A DNA stretch of 64,000 nt from UBA6244 sp963676875 (GTDB lineage Bacteria; Bacteroidota; Bacteroidia; Bacteroidales; F082), in NCBI GenBank assembly GCA_963676875.1, contig OY781436.1, positions 868,001 to 932,000 of the forward strand, read 5' to 3'. Position numbers and translations under genes: made by a program. Below, in pieces: positions 21,457-30,767 of the stretch (position 1 is its first letter; each line of letters starts with the position of its first letter). A model generated the notes under the pieces. The model saw only the letters and a program-made list of their open reading frames with translations. It did no database searches and was not told the DNA's origin.

Positions 21457-21987
21457 TTATTCTTTTTCGGGAACTTCGGTTGTGTCATCTTCTACCTTTG
21501 TTTCTGCTACTTCTTCCACCTTACTTTCGACAGGTGCAGGTGCAGCTTTCGCATCGGCAGATTTACTACCTCCACGACGACGACGTGTAGTTTTCTTTTT
21601 AGCTCCTGATTTTTCAGTCAGCATCAATTCGTTGAAATCTACAAGTTCCATCATGGCCATGTCGGCGTTGTCACCCAGGCGTTTTCCTAATTTGATGATA
21701 CGTGTATATCCTCCGGGCCGATCGGCTACCTTAACGGCGACTTCACGGAACAGTTCAACAACAGCGGCTTTATCCTGCAGCATGCTAAATACGATACGTC
21801 TTGAATGTGTACTATCGTCTTTTGAACGGGTAATCAACGGTTCTACGTAGGCACGCAAAGCTTTAGCTTTTGCCAAGGTAGTAGTAATTCTTTTATGAAC
21901 GATCAAGGAAGTGGCCATGTTCGACAACATTGCTTTTCGGTGTGAAGCATTTCTTCCTAAATGATTAAAACTCTTTCTATGTCTCAT
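21457..21987 (-). CDS. rplQ: 50S ribosomal protein L17 with C-terminal acidic extension
   Basis: The first 115 residues are standard bL17 (RHRKSFNHLGR start, TTLAKAKALRAYVEPLIT, RPGGYTRIIKLGKRLGD). After a basic patch KKKTTRRRRGG at about residue 129 comes a 40-residue Ala/Glu/Val-rich tail, making 176 residues against about 120 in E. coli. Such low-complexity tails are common in Bacteroidota L17. It is the last gene of the alpha part of the operon, five bases after rpoA. Confidence 0.97.
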   Translation of the reverse strand: MRHRKSFNHLGRNASHRKAMLSNMATSLIVHKRITTTLAKAKALRAYVEPLITRSKDDSTHSRRIVFSMLQDKAAVVELFREVAVKVADRPGGYTRIIKLGKRLGDNADMAMMELVDFNELMLTEKSGAKKKTTRRRRGGSKSADAKAAPAPVESKVEEVAETKVEDDTTEVPEKE

Positions 21988-21992
21988 CTCGC

Positions 21993-22985
21993 TTAATCCT
22001 TATCTAGTTTAAATTTTGCAATATTCATCCCAAACTCCAGGCCTTTGCTCTCCACGAGTTGGTCTAACTCCGCAAGAGATTTCTTTCCGAAATTCCTGAA
22101 TTTAAGTAAATCGTTTCTGTTGTAGGCAACAAGTTCGCCTAAGGTTTCCACATCCGCAGCTTTGAGGCAATTAAGCGCTCTCACCGAAAGGTCGAGATCA
22201 ACAAGACGGGATTTAAGTAATTGACGCACATGTAGTGTGTTTTCATCAAATTCCTCATTCACTGATCTTTCCTCGGTTTCAAGTGTGATGCGCTCATCTG
22301 AGAAGAGCATAAAATGATGGATCAATATTTTTGCTGCTTCTTTGAGTGCATCTTTTGGATGAACACTACCATCAGTAAGAATATCGATAACGAGTTTTTC
22401 GTAGTCAGTTTTTTGCTCAACGCGATAGTTTTCTACGTGATACTTCACGTTTTTGATCGGCGTATGGATAGAATCGATGGCCACAGTACCCAGCAAAGCC
22501 TCTTCATCAGCGTTTTCTTCTGCCGGAACATAGCCTCTACCTTTGTTTATAGTAAGTTCCATACTTAGTTTAACCGACGGGTCGAGATGGCAAATAACCT
22601 CATCCGGATTCAATACTTGAAACACAGAGAGAAACTTATTGATATCACCAGCTTTAAAAACTTCCTGATCACCAATAATGATATTTACTTTTTCGCTATT
22701 CTCGTTTTGAATTTGCTGTTTGAAGCGGATTTTTTTGAGATTAAGTACGATTTCGGTGACATCTTCGACTACACCTTTAATCGTAGAGAACTCATGAACC
22801 ACTCCGTCGATTTTAACGGATGTGATAGCAAATCCTTCGAGCGAAGAAAGTAAAATTCTTCTCAGGGCATTGCCAATGGTTATTCCGAAACCGGGTTCAA
22901 GGGGTCTGAATTCAAATATCCCATGAAACTCATCGGCTTCGTTCATTACAACCTTATCGGGCTTTTGAAATGCTAAAATTGCCAT
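21993..22985 (-). CDS. rpoA: DNA-directed RNA polymerase alpha subunit
   Basis: Alpha dimerises to nucleate core RNA polymerase and its C-terminal domain contacts UP elements and activators. The 330 residues include the N-terminal assembly domain (PLEPGFGITIGNALRRILLSS near residue 30) and the C-terminal helix-hairpin-helix domain (LDLSVRALNCLKAADVETLGEL near residue 255), joined by an acidic linker. It lies between rpsD and rplQ in the classic alpha-operon order. Confidence 0.98.
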   Translation of the reverse strand: MAILAFQKPDKVVMNEADEFHGIFEFRPLEPGFGITIGNALRRILLSSLEGFAITSVKIDGVVHEFSTIKGVVEDVTEIVLNLKKIRFKQQIQNENSEKVNIIIGDQEVFKAGDINKFLSVFQVLNPDEVICHLDPSVKLSMELTINKGRGYVPAEENADEEALLGTVAIDSIHTPIKNVKYHVENYRVEQKTDYEKLVIDILTDGSVHPKDALKEAAKILIHHFMLFSDERITLETEERSVNEEFDENTLHVRQLLKSRLVDLDLSVRALNCLKAADVETLGELVAYNRNDLLKFRNFGKKSLAELDQLVESKGLEFGMNIAKFKLDKD

Positions 22986-23026
22986 AATTTATCTTTAGCT
23001 ATTAATAATCAGTAAGTCAGTAAATG

Positions 23027-23632
23027 TTATTTAGAATACAACTCTACAATAAGTTGTTCTTTGATGTTCTCAGGAATTTCTTCACGAGGAGGATAGTTTA
23101 AAAACTTACCTTGTTTTTTGGTTGAATCCCATTCGAGCCACGAATAACTTTTGTGTGCACTTTCGAGTGACTCGGCTATGGAAATCATACTCTTTGACTT
23201 TTCACGAACACCAACGATATCGCCTTCCCTGAGCACGAAGCTAGGGATGCTCACGATTTGGCCATTCACAGTAATGTGACGGTGAGAAACCAATTGTCGA
23301 GCACCTGAACGTGTGGGAGCGATTCCCAAACGGTAGACAGTATTGTCTAAACGTGCTTCGATAAGTTTCAACAGGTTTTCACCTGTGATACCTTTTTTGC
23401 GTGAAGCTTGGTGGAAGATATTTCTAAATTGGCGCTCAAGGATGCCGTATGTATATTTGGCTTTTTGCTTTTCCTGGAGCTGAATTCCGTATTCAGATTG
23501 TTTTCTTCTTCTCTTATTGGCGCCATGTTGTCCGGGAGGAAATGCCTTTTTGTCGAGGTATTTGTCCGCACCGTAAATAGGCTCGTTGAATTTTCGTGCA
23601 ATTTTGGATTTTGGTCCGATATATCTTGCCAT
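23027..23632 (-). CDS. rpsD: 30S ribosomal protein S4 (cysteine-free type)
   Basis: uS4 starts 30S assembly by binding the 5' domain of 16S rRNA. The 201 residues begin MARYIGPKSKIARKF and contain the S4 RNA-binding domain (RLDNTVYRLG to VREGDIVGV, about residues 92-155). The N-terminal zinc-finger cysteines present in some bacteria are absent, so this is the C-minus form. It precedes rpoA. Confidence 0.98.
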   Translation of the reverse strand: MARYIGPKSKIARKFNEPIYGADKYLDKKAFPPGQHGANKRRRKQSEYGIQLQEKQKAKYTYGILERQFRNIFHQASRKKGITGENLLKLIEARLDNTVYRLGIAPTRSGARQLVSHRHITVNGQIVSIPSFVLREGDIVGVREKSKSMISIAESLESAHKSYSWLEWDSTKKQGKFLNYPPREEIPENIKEQLIVELYSK

Positions 23633-23672
23633 TTTCTTAGATAATTTGTCGGTTAAACGATTGAATTAGTGA

Positions 23673-24062
23673 TTATACCCTTCTCCTTTTTGGAGGACGA
23701 CAGCCGTTGTGTGGCAATGGAGTAACGTCAATAATTTCGGTTACTTCGATGCCTGAAGAATGGATGGTACGTATGGCAGACTCTCTTCCGGAGCCGGGAC
23801 CTTTCACATACACTTTCACTTTACGCAATCCAAGATCATAGGCTACTTTCGAACAATCCTGAGCGGCCATTTGAGCTGCATAAGGTGTGTTTTTCTTGGA
23901 ACCTCTAAATCCCATCTTTCCTGCAGAGGCCCAGGAAATAACCTGACCACCCTCGTTGGTTAAAGACACAATAATGTTATTAAACGTAGCTTGCACATAG
24001 GCCCTACCTATAGGATCTATCTTAACTACTCTTTTCTTTGTATTTCTGGTCCTTTTTGCCAT
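23673..24062 (-). CDS. rpsK: 30S ribosomal protein S11
   Basis: uS11 lies on the 30S platform near the E-site. The 129 residues contain the S11 core (AYVQATFNNIIVSLT, GPGSGRESAIR) and the C-terminal PPKRRRV. It begins 34 bp after rpsM and ends 40 bp before rpsD. Confidence 0.98.
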   Translation of the reverse strand: MAKRTRNTKKRVVKIDPIGRAYVQATFNNIIVSLTNEGGQVISWASAGKMGFRGSKKNTPYAAQMAAQDCSKVAYDLGLRKVKVYVKGPGSGRESAIRTIHSSGIEVTEIIDVTPLPHNGCRPPKRRRV

Positions 24063-24096
24063 AATTCTGTAACTAGACTATGATATAAATTAATTA

Positions 24097-24471
24097 CTAT
24101 TTAGTAGCTTTCTTCTTGTTCGCAACAGTTTTTTTCCTTCCCTTACGGGTACGAGCGTTATTTTTTGTGGTTTGTCCACGTAGGGGCAATCCTAAACGAT
24201 GTCTGATTCCACGATAGGTACCAATATCCATCAATCGTTTGATATTCACTTGGGTTTCCGAACGAAGCTCTCCTTCAACTTTCAGGTTGCCAATAATGTT
24301 ACGGATACTATTTTGTTCTTCATCCGTCCAGTCTTGTGCTTTAGTATCTCTGCTGATACCAGCCTCATTCAAAATTTTTTGAGCAGTGTTACGACCAATA
24401 CCAAAAATATAGGTTAATGCAATTTCACCTCTCTTATTGTTTGGGATGTCTACTCCAGCAATTCTAGCCAT
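24097..24471 (-). CDS. rpsM: 30S ribosomal protein S13
   Basis: uS13 sits at the 30S head and contacts the P-site tRNA and L5. The 124 residues begin MARIAGVDIPNNKRGEIAL with the helix-two-turn-helix region, and have RHRLGLPLRGQ(R/T)T and a lysine-rich tail that reaches the tRNA. It follows rpmJ. Confidence 0.98.
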   Translation of the reverse strand: MARIAGVDIPNNKRGEIALTYIFGIGRNTAQKILNEAGISRDTKAQDWTDEEQNSIRNIIGNLKVEGELRSETQVNIKRLMDIGTYRGIRHRLGLPLRGQTTKNNARTRKGRKKTVANKKKATK

Positions 24472-24503
24472 AATTTATCTTTTAAAATTAAAACGACCCC
24501 AGG

Positions 24504-24620
24504 TTACCCTTGTCTTTGTTTAAACTTGGGATTTTTTTTGTTAATAACGTACAATCTTCCTTTTCTACGAACAATTTTGTCCTCAGGAGTTCTTTTCTTA
24601 ATGGATGCTCTTATTTTCAT
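24504..24620 (-). CDS. rpmJ: 50S ribosomal protein L36, zinc-free form
   Basis: A 38-codon frame between infA and rpsM starts MKIRASIKKRTPEDK and ends KFKQRQG, the L36 core. The four zinc ligands of the CxxC...C...H form are replaced (RTPED in place of the first pair, VINKKNP in place of the third), and the protein has no cysteine at all. This is the C-minus L36 type, which works without zinc. Confidence 0.95.
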   Translation of the reverse strand: MKIRASIKKRTPEDKIVRRKGRLYVINKKNPKFKQRQG

Positions 24621-24628
24621 CGTTGCTA

Positions 24629-24847
24629 CTATTTGTATCTAAATGTAATTCGTCCTTTTGTTAAATCGTATGGTGACATTTCAAGTTTTACGCGATCGCC
24701 GGGCAAGATTTTAATGTAATGCATTCTCATCTTTCCTGAAATGTGTGCTGTAATAACGTGACCATTTTCAAGCTCCACCCTAAACATGGCGTTACCTAAA
24801 GATTCTACTACAGTTCCATCCTGTTCAATCGACTGCTGTTTAGCCAT
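24629..24847 (-). CDS. infA: Translation initiation factor IF-1
   Basis: IF-1 binds the A-site of the 30S during initiation. The 72 residues are a single S1/OB fold (MAKQQSIEQDGTVVESL, VLPGDRVKLEMSPYDLTKGRI). The gene overlaps the end of map by 8 bp, so translation is probably coupled. It is followed by rpmJ after 8 bp. Confidence 0.98.
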   Translation of the reverse strand: MAKQQSIEQDGTVVESLGNAMFRVELENGHVITAHISGKMRMHYIKILPGDRVKLEMSPYDLTKGRITFRYK

Positions 24848-25634
24848 ACAAATTACTATTTTTTATTATTACTTTTTCAATATATTCAAATGTTGACATG
24901 ATATCGGCCTTACCTTCGCGAACCACCACATCGTGCTCAAAGTGAGCGGACGGTTTCCCATCCTTCGTTCTGATAGTCCACCCATCGGCATCTTGTTTAA
25001 CTTCTTTCACTCCAAGATTCACCATGGGTTCAATGGCCAGGCACATACCTGATTTTAACTTTACGCCGGTACCTCTTCTTCCGTAGTTTGGTACTTCCGG
25101 GGGTTCGTGCAGGTGTCTTCCCACCCCATGACCAACCAGATCTCTCACCACTGAATATCCAAATCCCTCCACATATTTCTGCACTGCATTTCCGATATCT
25201 CCAATGCGTTTTCCAACAATCGCCTGATCGATGGCCAGCAAAAGGGATTCTTTGGTGCGTTGTAGCAGATTGGCCACTTCCGGTTCTATTTCACCAACAC
25301 CAAAAGTGTAAGCTGAATCACCGTAAAAGCCATTCCAAAGGGTTCCACAGTCGATAGAAACAACATCTCCATCGTTAATCACCCTTTGCCCTGGAATTCC
25401 ATGTACTACCTCGTCGTTGACGGAGATACATAAGCTTCCCGGGAATCCGCCGTAGCCTTTAAAGCCAGGCACTGCACCATGATCGCGGATAAAGGTTTCT
25501 GCCAATGTATCCAGTTCGATAGTACTTACGCCCGGCCTCAATATGGAGGCCACCTCAGCTAAAGTTTTTCCAACAAGTAAAGAACTCTGTCGTTGTATTT
25601 CTACCTCTTCGTTAGTCTTAATAAAAAAATCCAT
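24840..25634 (-). CDS. map: Methionine aminopeptidase, type I
   Basis: The enzyme removes the initiator methionine from nascent proteins. The 264 residues hold the five metal ligands in VSIDCGTLWNGFYGDSAYTF (two Asp), GHGVGRHLHEPP (His), and two C-terminal glutamates (AIEPMVN and FEHDVVV). Its place between secY and infA is the usual one in this operon. It begins 14 bp after secY. Confidence 0.98.
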   Translation of the reverse strand: MDFFIKTNEEVEIQRQSSLLVGKTLAEVASILRPGVSTIELDTLAETFIRDHGAVPGFKGYGGFPGSLCISVNDEVVHGIPGQRVINDGDVVSIDCGTLWNGFYGDSAYTFGVGEIEPEVANLLQRTKESLLLAIDQAIVGKRIGDIGNAVQKYVEGFGYSVVRDLVGHGVGRHLHEPPEVPNYGRRGTGVKLKSGMCLAIEPMVNLGVKEVKQDADGWTIRTKDGKPSAHFEHDVVVREGKADIMSTFEYIEKVIIKNSNLYG

Positions 25635-25648
25635 TAACGAAATCGGTA

Positions 25649-27007
25649 TTACATACTAAAAGTTGATGAACGACCTTTAATACGTCCTGACTTAGTCAGT
25701 CCGTCATAATGGCGCATCAACAAATAACTTTCAATTTGTTGCAAAGTATCCAGCACAACACCCACCAAAATAAGGAGGGAAGTTCCACCGTAAAACTGAG
25801 CAAATCCACTATTTACACCAGCTATCTGCGCAAATGCAGGCATGATAGCAATAAAACCGAGGAATATGGATCCGGGCAATGTGATACGTGATAAAATATT
25901 ATCCAGATATTCCGCTGTTTTTTTACCTGGCTTAACCCCCGGAATAAAACCGCCATTCTTTTTTAAGTCGTCGGCCATTTGGTTGGGATTAATAGTAATA
26001 GCAGTGTAAAAGTAGGTAAATGCAATGATCATAATGAAGAAAGTGAAATTATACCAGAATCCGGTATAATCTGCAAAAGCTGCCGCGAAACCTGACAATG
26101 ACTCCGACTGTGCAAATCCTACAAGTGTGATGGGCAAAAACATAATGGCTTGCGCGAAGATAATGGGCATTACACCGGCTGAGTTAACTTTCAGCGGCAA
26201 ATACTGACGTACTCCACCATATTGTTTATTGCCGACAATACGTTTTGCATATTGAATAGGTACTCTGCGTGTTCCCTGAACCAAAAGTATGGTAAACAGG
26301 ATAACGAAGATAAGCACCACCAACTCGACCAGGAAATAAACAAGACCACCACCAAGGGCACCCATTTTAGATACAAATTCCTGTACAAGTGCACCGGGCA
26401 GACGGGCAATAATACCAATCATAATGATCAATGAAATACCATTTCCGATACCTTTATCAGTAATTTTTTCACCGAGCCACATCACGAATAAAGTTCCGGA
26501 GATAAGAATGATAGTCGAACTAACCCAGAAAAACAGTGAAGGGGTAGTAACGGCAGCGCTAAAAGGAGTGATAGCTTCGGCTGGAAGCTGCGACACCAGG
26601 TTAGCAATATATCCGGGAGCCTGAAGGGCCACGATAATCACAGTAAGGTAACGGGTGATTTGGTTTATTTTTCTACGGCCGCTTTCGCCTTCGCGTTGCA
26701 GGCGTTGAAAATAAGGGATGGCCATTCCGAGCAACTGAATTACAATGGATGCCGAAATGTAGGGCATGATACCCAATGCAAAAATAGAAGCATTGGAAAA
26801 GGCCCCACCTGAGAACATATTAAGCAATCCCATCAATCCACTGCTGCCTTGACTTTTAAGTGTAGCCAGCATATTTGGATCGACACCCGGGAGTGTAATA
26901 TAGGAACCCAGACGGTAGATTAAAATAATCCCCAATGTATAAAGAATGCGGTTTCTTAATTCCTCAATCTTATTTATGTTCCGTAAGGTTTCGATTAACT
27001 TTTTCAT
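25649..27007 (-). CDS. secY: Protein translocase subunit SecY
   Basis: SecY forms the protein-conducting channel of the Sec translocon in the inner membrane. The 452 residues have ten hydrophobic membrane segments, the plug-region motif ITLPGVDPN, and the cytosolic loop motif GTRRVPIQYAKR that meets SecA and ribosomes. Sec export is the first step for the many signal-peptide proteins here, including T9SS cargo. It follows rplO by 6 bp. Confidence 0.98.
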   Translation of the reverse strand: MKKLIETLRNINKIEELRNRILYTLGIILIYRLGSYITLPGVDPNMLATLKSQGSSGLMGLLNMFSGGAFSNASIFALGIMPYISASIVIQLLGMAIPYFQRLQREGESGRRKINQITRYLTVIIVALQAPGYIANLVSQLPAEAITPFSAAVTTPSLFFWVSSTIILISGTLFVMWLGEKITDKGIGNGISLIIMIGIIARLPGALVQEFVSKMGALGGGLVYFLVELVVLIFVILFTILLVQGTRRVPIQYAKRIVGNKQYGGVRQYLPLKVNSAGVMPIIFAQAIMFLPITLVGFAQSESLSGFAAAFADYTGFWYNFTFFIMIIAFTYFYTAITINPNQMADDLKKNGGFIPGVKPGKKTAEYLDNILSRITLPGSIFLGFIAIMPAFAQIAGVNSGFAQFYGGTSLLILVGVVLDTLQQIESYLLMRHYDGLTKSGRIKGRSSTFSM

Positions 27008-27013
27008 TCAATT

Positions 27014-27460
27014 TTAGATTTTAGTAACTGTTCCGCCTTGTGCTTCTATGGCTTCTATAGCAGTTTTAGTAAAACCGTGAGCCGTAACATCAAGTTTAGC
27101 TTTCAGTTCACCCATTCCTAAAATTTTAATTAGGTCGTTTTTATTGGCCACACCATTCTCAATCAGTACATTTTGATCGATGGCAGTAATTTTTTTCTCA
27201 TCAGCCAATTTTTGCAAAACACTGATATTAATACCTCGGTATTCTTTTCGGTTGATATTTTTAAACCCAAACTTAGGTACACGGCGATACAGTGGCATCT
27301 GTCCACCTTCGAATCCAGGTTTACGTTTGTAACCTGATCTTGATTGGGCTCCTTTATGGCCTTTTGTAGCAGTTCCTCCACGGCCCGAACCCTGTCCACG
27401 ACCTATCCTTTTTCTGTTTCTTACAGAACCTTCTGCTGGTTTAAGATTACTTAGATCCAT
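27014..27460 (-). CDS. rplO: 50S ribosomal protein L15
   Basis: uL15 starts MDLSNLKPAEGS and contains the long extension GRGQGSGRGGTATKGHKGA that threads into 23S rRNA. ATG at 27460 gives 148 residues; a GTG three codons upstream is in frame but less likely. It lies 11 bp after rpmD. Confidence 0.97.
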   Translation of the reverse strand: MDLSNLKPAEGSVRNRKRIGRGQGSGRGGTATKGHKGAQSRSGYKRKPGFEGGQMPLYRRVPKFGFKNINRKEYRGINISVLQKLADEKKITAIDQNVLIENGVANKNDLIKILGMGELKAKLDVTAHGFTKTAIEAIEAQGGTVTKI

Positions 27461-27471
27461 TGTTCTCACTA

Positions 27472-27651
27472 TTAAATTTCTTCTACTTTCAACAAGTGTT
27501 TTACTTTATCTATCATTCCGAGGACTTGCGGAGTTGCGTCATGCTCTTTGGCATTGTGCAGTTTTTTCAAACCGAGTGCAGCAAGTGTAAGTTTTTGCCT
27601 TTTGGGGCGGTTTATTGCACTCCGGACCTGGGTAATTCTAACTTTCTTCAT
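27472..27651 (-). CDS. rpmD: 50S ribosomal protein L30
   Basis: uL30 is 59 residues from ATG at 27651 and reads MKKVRITQVRSAINRPKRQ, the normal N-terminus. The frame extends 16 codons further upstream into rpsE, but that part is not conserved. The gene sits in the standard place between rpsE and rplO. Confidence 0.96.
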   Translation of the reverse strand: MKKVRITQVRSAINRPKRQKLTLAALGLKKLHNAKEHDATPQVLGMIDKVKHLLKVEEI

Positions 27652-27667
27652 CGTGATGATTTCTTTA

Positions 27668-28186
27668 TTATCCGTTAAAAACTGTATCCAATTCCACACC
27701 GCGTAACTGAGCCACCGTAAAGGGGTCTCTCAGTTTTGAAAGTGCATCGATGGTAGCCTTAACAACAGAGTGAGGATTTGACGAACCTTTTGATTTCGCC
27801 AACACGTCTGTTACACCAACACTTTCAAGCACTGCGCGCATGGCACCACCTGCAATTACACCTGTACCAGGTGCAGCGGGTTGAATAAAAACACGAGCTC
27901 CACTGTATTTTCCGGTTTGTTCGTGGGGCAATGTACCTTTCATTACGGGAACTTTGATCAGGTGCTTTTTGGCATCATCGATACCTTTAGCTATGGCAGA
28001 AGTAACCTCTTTGGCTTTTCCAAGTCCATAACCTACAACACCGTTTTCGTTACCAACAACAACAATAGCTGAAAAGCTGAAAGTACGGCCCCCTTTTGTA
28101 ACCTTAGTTACTCTTTGAATGCTCACCAGCCTGTCTTTGAATTCAATTTCGCTGGATTTAACACGTTTAACGTTTGCGTTCGCCAT
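27668..28186 (-). CDS. rpsE: 30S ribosomal protein S5
   Basis: uS5 helps form the mRNA entry site and affects decoding accuracy. The 172 residues carry the double-stranded RNA-binding fold with RVTKVTKGGRTFSFSAIVVVG and the C-terminal domain with AAPGTGVIAGGAMRAVLE. It follows rplR by 6 bp. Confidence 0.98.
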   Translation of the reverse strand: MANANVKRVKSSEIEFKDRLVSIQRVTKVTKGGRTFSFSAIVVVGNENGVVGYGLGKAKEVTSAIAKGIDDAKKHLIKVPVMKGTLPHEQTGKYSGARVFIQPAAPGTGVIAGGAMRAVLESVGVTDVLAKSKGSSNPHSVVKATIDALSKLRDPFTVAQLRGVELDTVFNG

Positions 28187-28192
28187 AATACT

Positions 28193-28555
28193 TTAAAATT
28201 TTAGTCCTCCTTGTCTGGCAGCTTCAGCTAATGATTTTACTCTGCCATGATACAAATATCCATTTCTGTCAAATACTACCCCACTGATTCCGGCAGCCAA
28301 GGCTTTTTCGGCAATTTTTTTACCTACCTGAGCGGCTTGCTCAATTTTATTTACCTTGTTATCGGCTTCAGCAGTTTCGTGTGATGATGCTGCCACCAAA
28401 CTGTTTCCAGACATATCATCAATCAGTTGAACGTAGATCTGTTTATTACTTCTAAACACGCTCATGCGGGGTCTTTCAGGGGTCCCGATCACAGTCTTGC
28501 GGATTCTCATCTTGATGCGTAGTCTGCGATATGCCTTTTTATTTTTTGTGTTCAT
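28193..28555 (-). CDS. rplR: 50S ribosomal protein L18
   Basis: uL18 binds 5S rRNA together with L5. The 120 residues contain RPRMSVFRSNKQIYVQLID and end FDRNGYLYHGRVKSLAEAAR(Q)GG, the family C-terminus. Confidence 0.98.
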   Translation of the reverse strand: MNTKNKKAYRRLRIKMRIRKTVIGTPERPRMSVFRSNKQIYVQLIDDMSGNSLVAASSHETAEADNKVNKIEQAAQVGKKIAEKALAAGISGVVFDRNGYLYHGRVKSLAEAARQGGLKF

Positions 28556-28590
28556 TATTTAACGTTTTTACCTGTTAAGATCGAAAAATG

Positions 28591-29148
28591 TTACTTCTTA
28601 TCACCGGCTTTACCAGCTTTCTTCCTTAGCTCCTCGCCCTGGAATTTAATACCTTTACCCTTGTATGGTTCAGGCTTGCGTAGTGATCTAATTTTAGCTG
28701 CTACCTGACCGATGAGTTGTTTATCGACAGAAGAAAGTCTGATTTGAGGTGTTTTACCTCTTTCTGCAACAGTTTCCACTTTAATTTCGGGAGGAAGCTG
28801 CATATAGATATGGTGAGAATAACCCAAAGACAATTCAAGTATTTGACCTTTGGCTTCGGCTTTATAACCAACACCTACCAGCTCTTGAACAATGGTATAG
28901 CCTTCGTTAACACCTATTACCATATTGTTAATAAGTGACCGATACAAACCATGTTTGGCTTTATGATCTTTTTCCTCAGTGCTTCGCTCTAATACAATGT
29001 TTCCGTCATCAACTTTAACAGCGATTGCCGGATCCACTTGTTGAACAAGCTCACCAAGCTTTCCTTTTACAGAAACCACATTTTTGTCAGAAACCTGCAC
29101 TTCAACTCCCTTGGGGATACTAATTGGTAATTTTCCTATTCGTGACAT
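28591..29148 (-). CDS. rplF: 50S ribosomal protein L6
   Basis: uL6 lies near the sarcin-ricin loop and helps bind translation factors. The 185 residues start MSRIGKLPISIPKGV and have the C-terminal motif PEPYKGKGI. A GAGGAG stretch lies about 8 bp before the start, one of the few clear Shine-Dalgarno-like sites here. Confidence 0.98.
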   Translation of the reverse strand: MSRIGKLPISIPKGVEVQVSDKNVVSVKGKLGELVQQVDPAIAVKVDDGNIVLERSTEEKDHKAKHGLYRSLINNMVIGVNEGYTIVQELVGVGYKAEAKGQILELSLGYSHHIYMQLPPEIKVETVAERGKTPQIRLSSVDKQLIGQVAAKIRSLRKPEPYKGKGIKFQGEELRKKAGKAGDKK

Positions 29149-29165
29149 TTATCTCTCTCCTCTAT

Positions 29166-29564
29166 TTAGCTTACGTAACATAAAACTTCGCCACCTACGT
29201 TGAGTTTACGGGCTTCCTTGTCGGTAATAACCCCTTTGGAGGTTGACAGGATGGCAATACCAAGACCATTGATTACGCGAGGTAATTCGTTGGCATTAAC
29301 GTATTTACGCAAACCCGGTTTAGAAATACGTTCCAAACTTCTGATGGCGGGCAATTTGTTTACAGGGTGATATTTTAAAGCAATTTTAATGTTTCCCTGA
29401 ACAGCATCGTCCTCAAATTTATAATTGAGGATATATCCTTTTTCAAAAAGGATTTTGGTAATATTTTTCTTCAGATTTGAAGCAGGAACTTCTACCATAC
29501 GATGTTTGGCAGCCACAGCATTCCTGAGTCTGGTCAAATAGTCTGCAATTGGATCGGTTATCAT
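29166..29564 (-). CDS. rpsH: 30S ribosomal protein S8
   Basis: uS8 is a primary 16S binder; in E. coli it also represses the spc operon. The 132 residues begin MITDPIADYLTRLRNA and end with the motif GIAILSTSKGVITDKEAR. No obvious spc-type repressor hairpin was identified. Confidence 0.98.
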   Translation of the reverse strand: MITDPIADYLTRLRNAVAAKHRMVEVPASNLKKNITKILFEKGYILNYKFEDDAVQGNIKIALKYHPVNKLPAIRSLERISKPGLRKYVNANELPRVINGLGIAILSTSKGVITDKEARKLNVGGEVLCYVS

Positions 29565-29593
29565 CTGACAATTCTTTTTTTAATTCGTTTTAT

Positions 29594-29863
29594 TTACCAA
29601 CTGGTTTTCTTTATTCCAGGAATCAAACCTGCCAGTGCCATTTCTCTGAAATTGATACGTGAGATACCAAATTGTCTCATGTAGCCTTTAGGTCTGCCCG
29701 AAAGCTGGCAACGGTTATGTAGTCGCACAGGCGAAGCGTTGCGAGGTAATTTTTGTAATGCCTCGTAATCGCCGGCTTGTTTTAATGCAGCACGTTTTTC
29801 TGCATATTGTTCCACCATTCTTTGTCTTTTACGCTCACGCGCTTTCATCGACTCTTTTGCCAT
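29594..29863 (-). CDS. rpsN: 30S ribosomal protein S14, zinc-free form
   Basis: uS14 is 89 residues and starts MAKESMKARERKRQRMVEQ. The C-terminal part RCQLSGRPKGYMRQFGISRI is conserved, and the zinc-finger CxxC pairs are absent, so this is the longer C-minus type. Confidence 0.98.
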   Translation of the reverse strand: MAKESMKARERKRQRMVEQYAEKRAALKQAGDYEALQKLPRNASPVRLHNRCQLSGRPKGYMRQFGISRINFREMALAGLIPGIKKTSW

Positions 29864-29869
29864 GAGTAT

Positions 29870-30427
29870 TTACTTTTTTTGATTTTTAAATGGTAATCCA
29901 AATTCTTTCAGCAGGGCGAATGCTTCGGCATCGGTACTAGCTGTAGTAACCACTGTAACGTCCATACCGTTAATTTTACTTACTTTATCGATATCAATTT
30001 CAGGGAAAATAAGTTGCTCGGTAATACCGAACGAATAGTTTCCACGTCCATCAAAGCCCTTATCATTGATTCCGTCGAAGTCGCGAACACGGGGCAGCGA
30101 AACCGAGATCAATCTATCCAGGAATTCGTACATTTTTTTGCCTCTGAGGGTTACACGAACACCGATAGGGTTTCCTTTTCTAAGCTTAAAGTTACTAACG
30201 TCGCGTTTTGAAATGGTTGGCACGGCTTTTTGTCCGGTAATTGCGGTCATTTCGTTGACGCCGGTTTCAATCATTTTTTTATCGGTAAGCGCACCGCTAA
30301 TACCCTGGTTCAAAGATATCTTGACCAGTTTTGGCACCTGCATCACCGTTTTATAGCCAAACTGCTTTGTCAAAGCAGGGATAATTTCCTCGCTATACTT
30401 TTTATTTAATCTAGGTTGATCGTTCAT
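29870..30427 (-). CDS. rplE: 50S ribosomal protein L5
   Basis: uL5 binds 5S rRNA and contacts S13 across the subunit bridge. The 185 residues contain VPKLVKISLNQGI and VRDFDGINDKGFDGRGNYS. Its ATG shares one base with the stop of rplX, indicating coupled translation. Confidence 0.98.
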   Translation of the reverse strand: MNDQPRLNKKYSEEIIPALTKQFGYKTVMQVPKLVKISLNQGISGALTDKKMIETGVNEMTAITGQKAVPTISKRDVSNFKLRKGNPIGVRVTLRGKKMYEFLDRLISVSLPRVRDFDGINDKGFDGRGNYSFGITEQLIFPEIDIDKVSKINGMDVTVVTTASTDAEAFALLKEFGLPFKNQKK

Positions 30428-30747
30428 TACTTAATAGCCTCCCCTGTTTTTTTTGATATACGAATTTTTTTTTCGGTTTTTTCGTCCACCTTATAACCGA
30501 TTCGGGTTGGGTTTCCTGATTTGTCTAGAATCATCAGGTTTGAGACATGGACTGCGGCTTCTTGTTTAAGGATACCACCTTTAGGGTTTTCTGTACTAGG
30601 TTTAGCGTGTTTCGAAACAAGATTCACACCTTCCACAATGGCTCTTTCCTTTTCGGTATCTACCACGAGAACTCTACCACTCTGCCCCTTACTATTTCCG
30701 GCAATTACCTTAACGTTATCACCTTTTTTTATTTGTAACTTAGCCAT
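30427..30747 (-). CDS. rplX: 50S ribosomal protein L24
   Basis: uL24 starts 50S assembly. The 106 residues carry the KOW motif IKKGDNVKVIAGNSKGQSG(R)V at the N-terminus. AAGGAGAT lies 6 bp before the start codon, a strong Shine-Dalgarno site by the standard of this genome. Confidence 0.98.
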   Translation of the reverse strand: MAKLQIKKGDNVKVIAGNSKGQSGRVLVVDTEKERAIVEGVNLVSKHAKPSTENPKGGILKQEAAVHVSNLMILDKSGNPTRIGYKVDEKTEKKIRISKKTGEAIK

Positions 30748-30767
30748 AACTAAATCTCCTTGGTTGA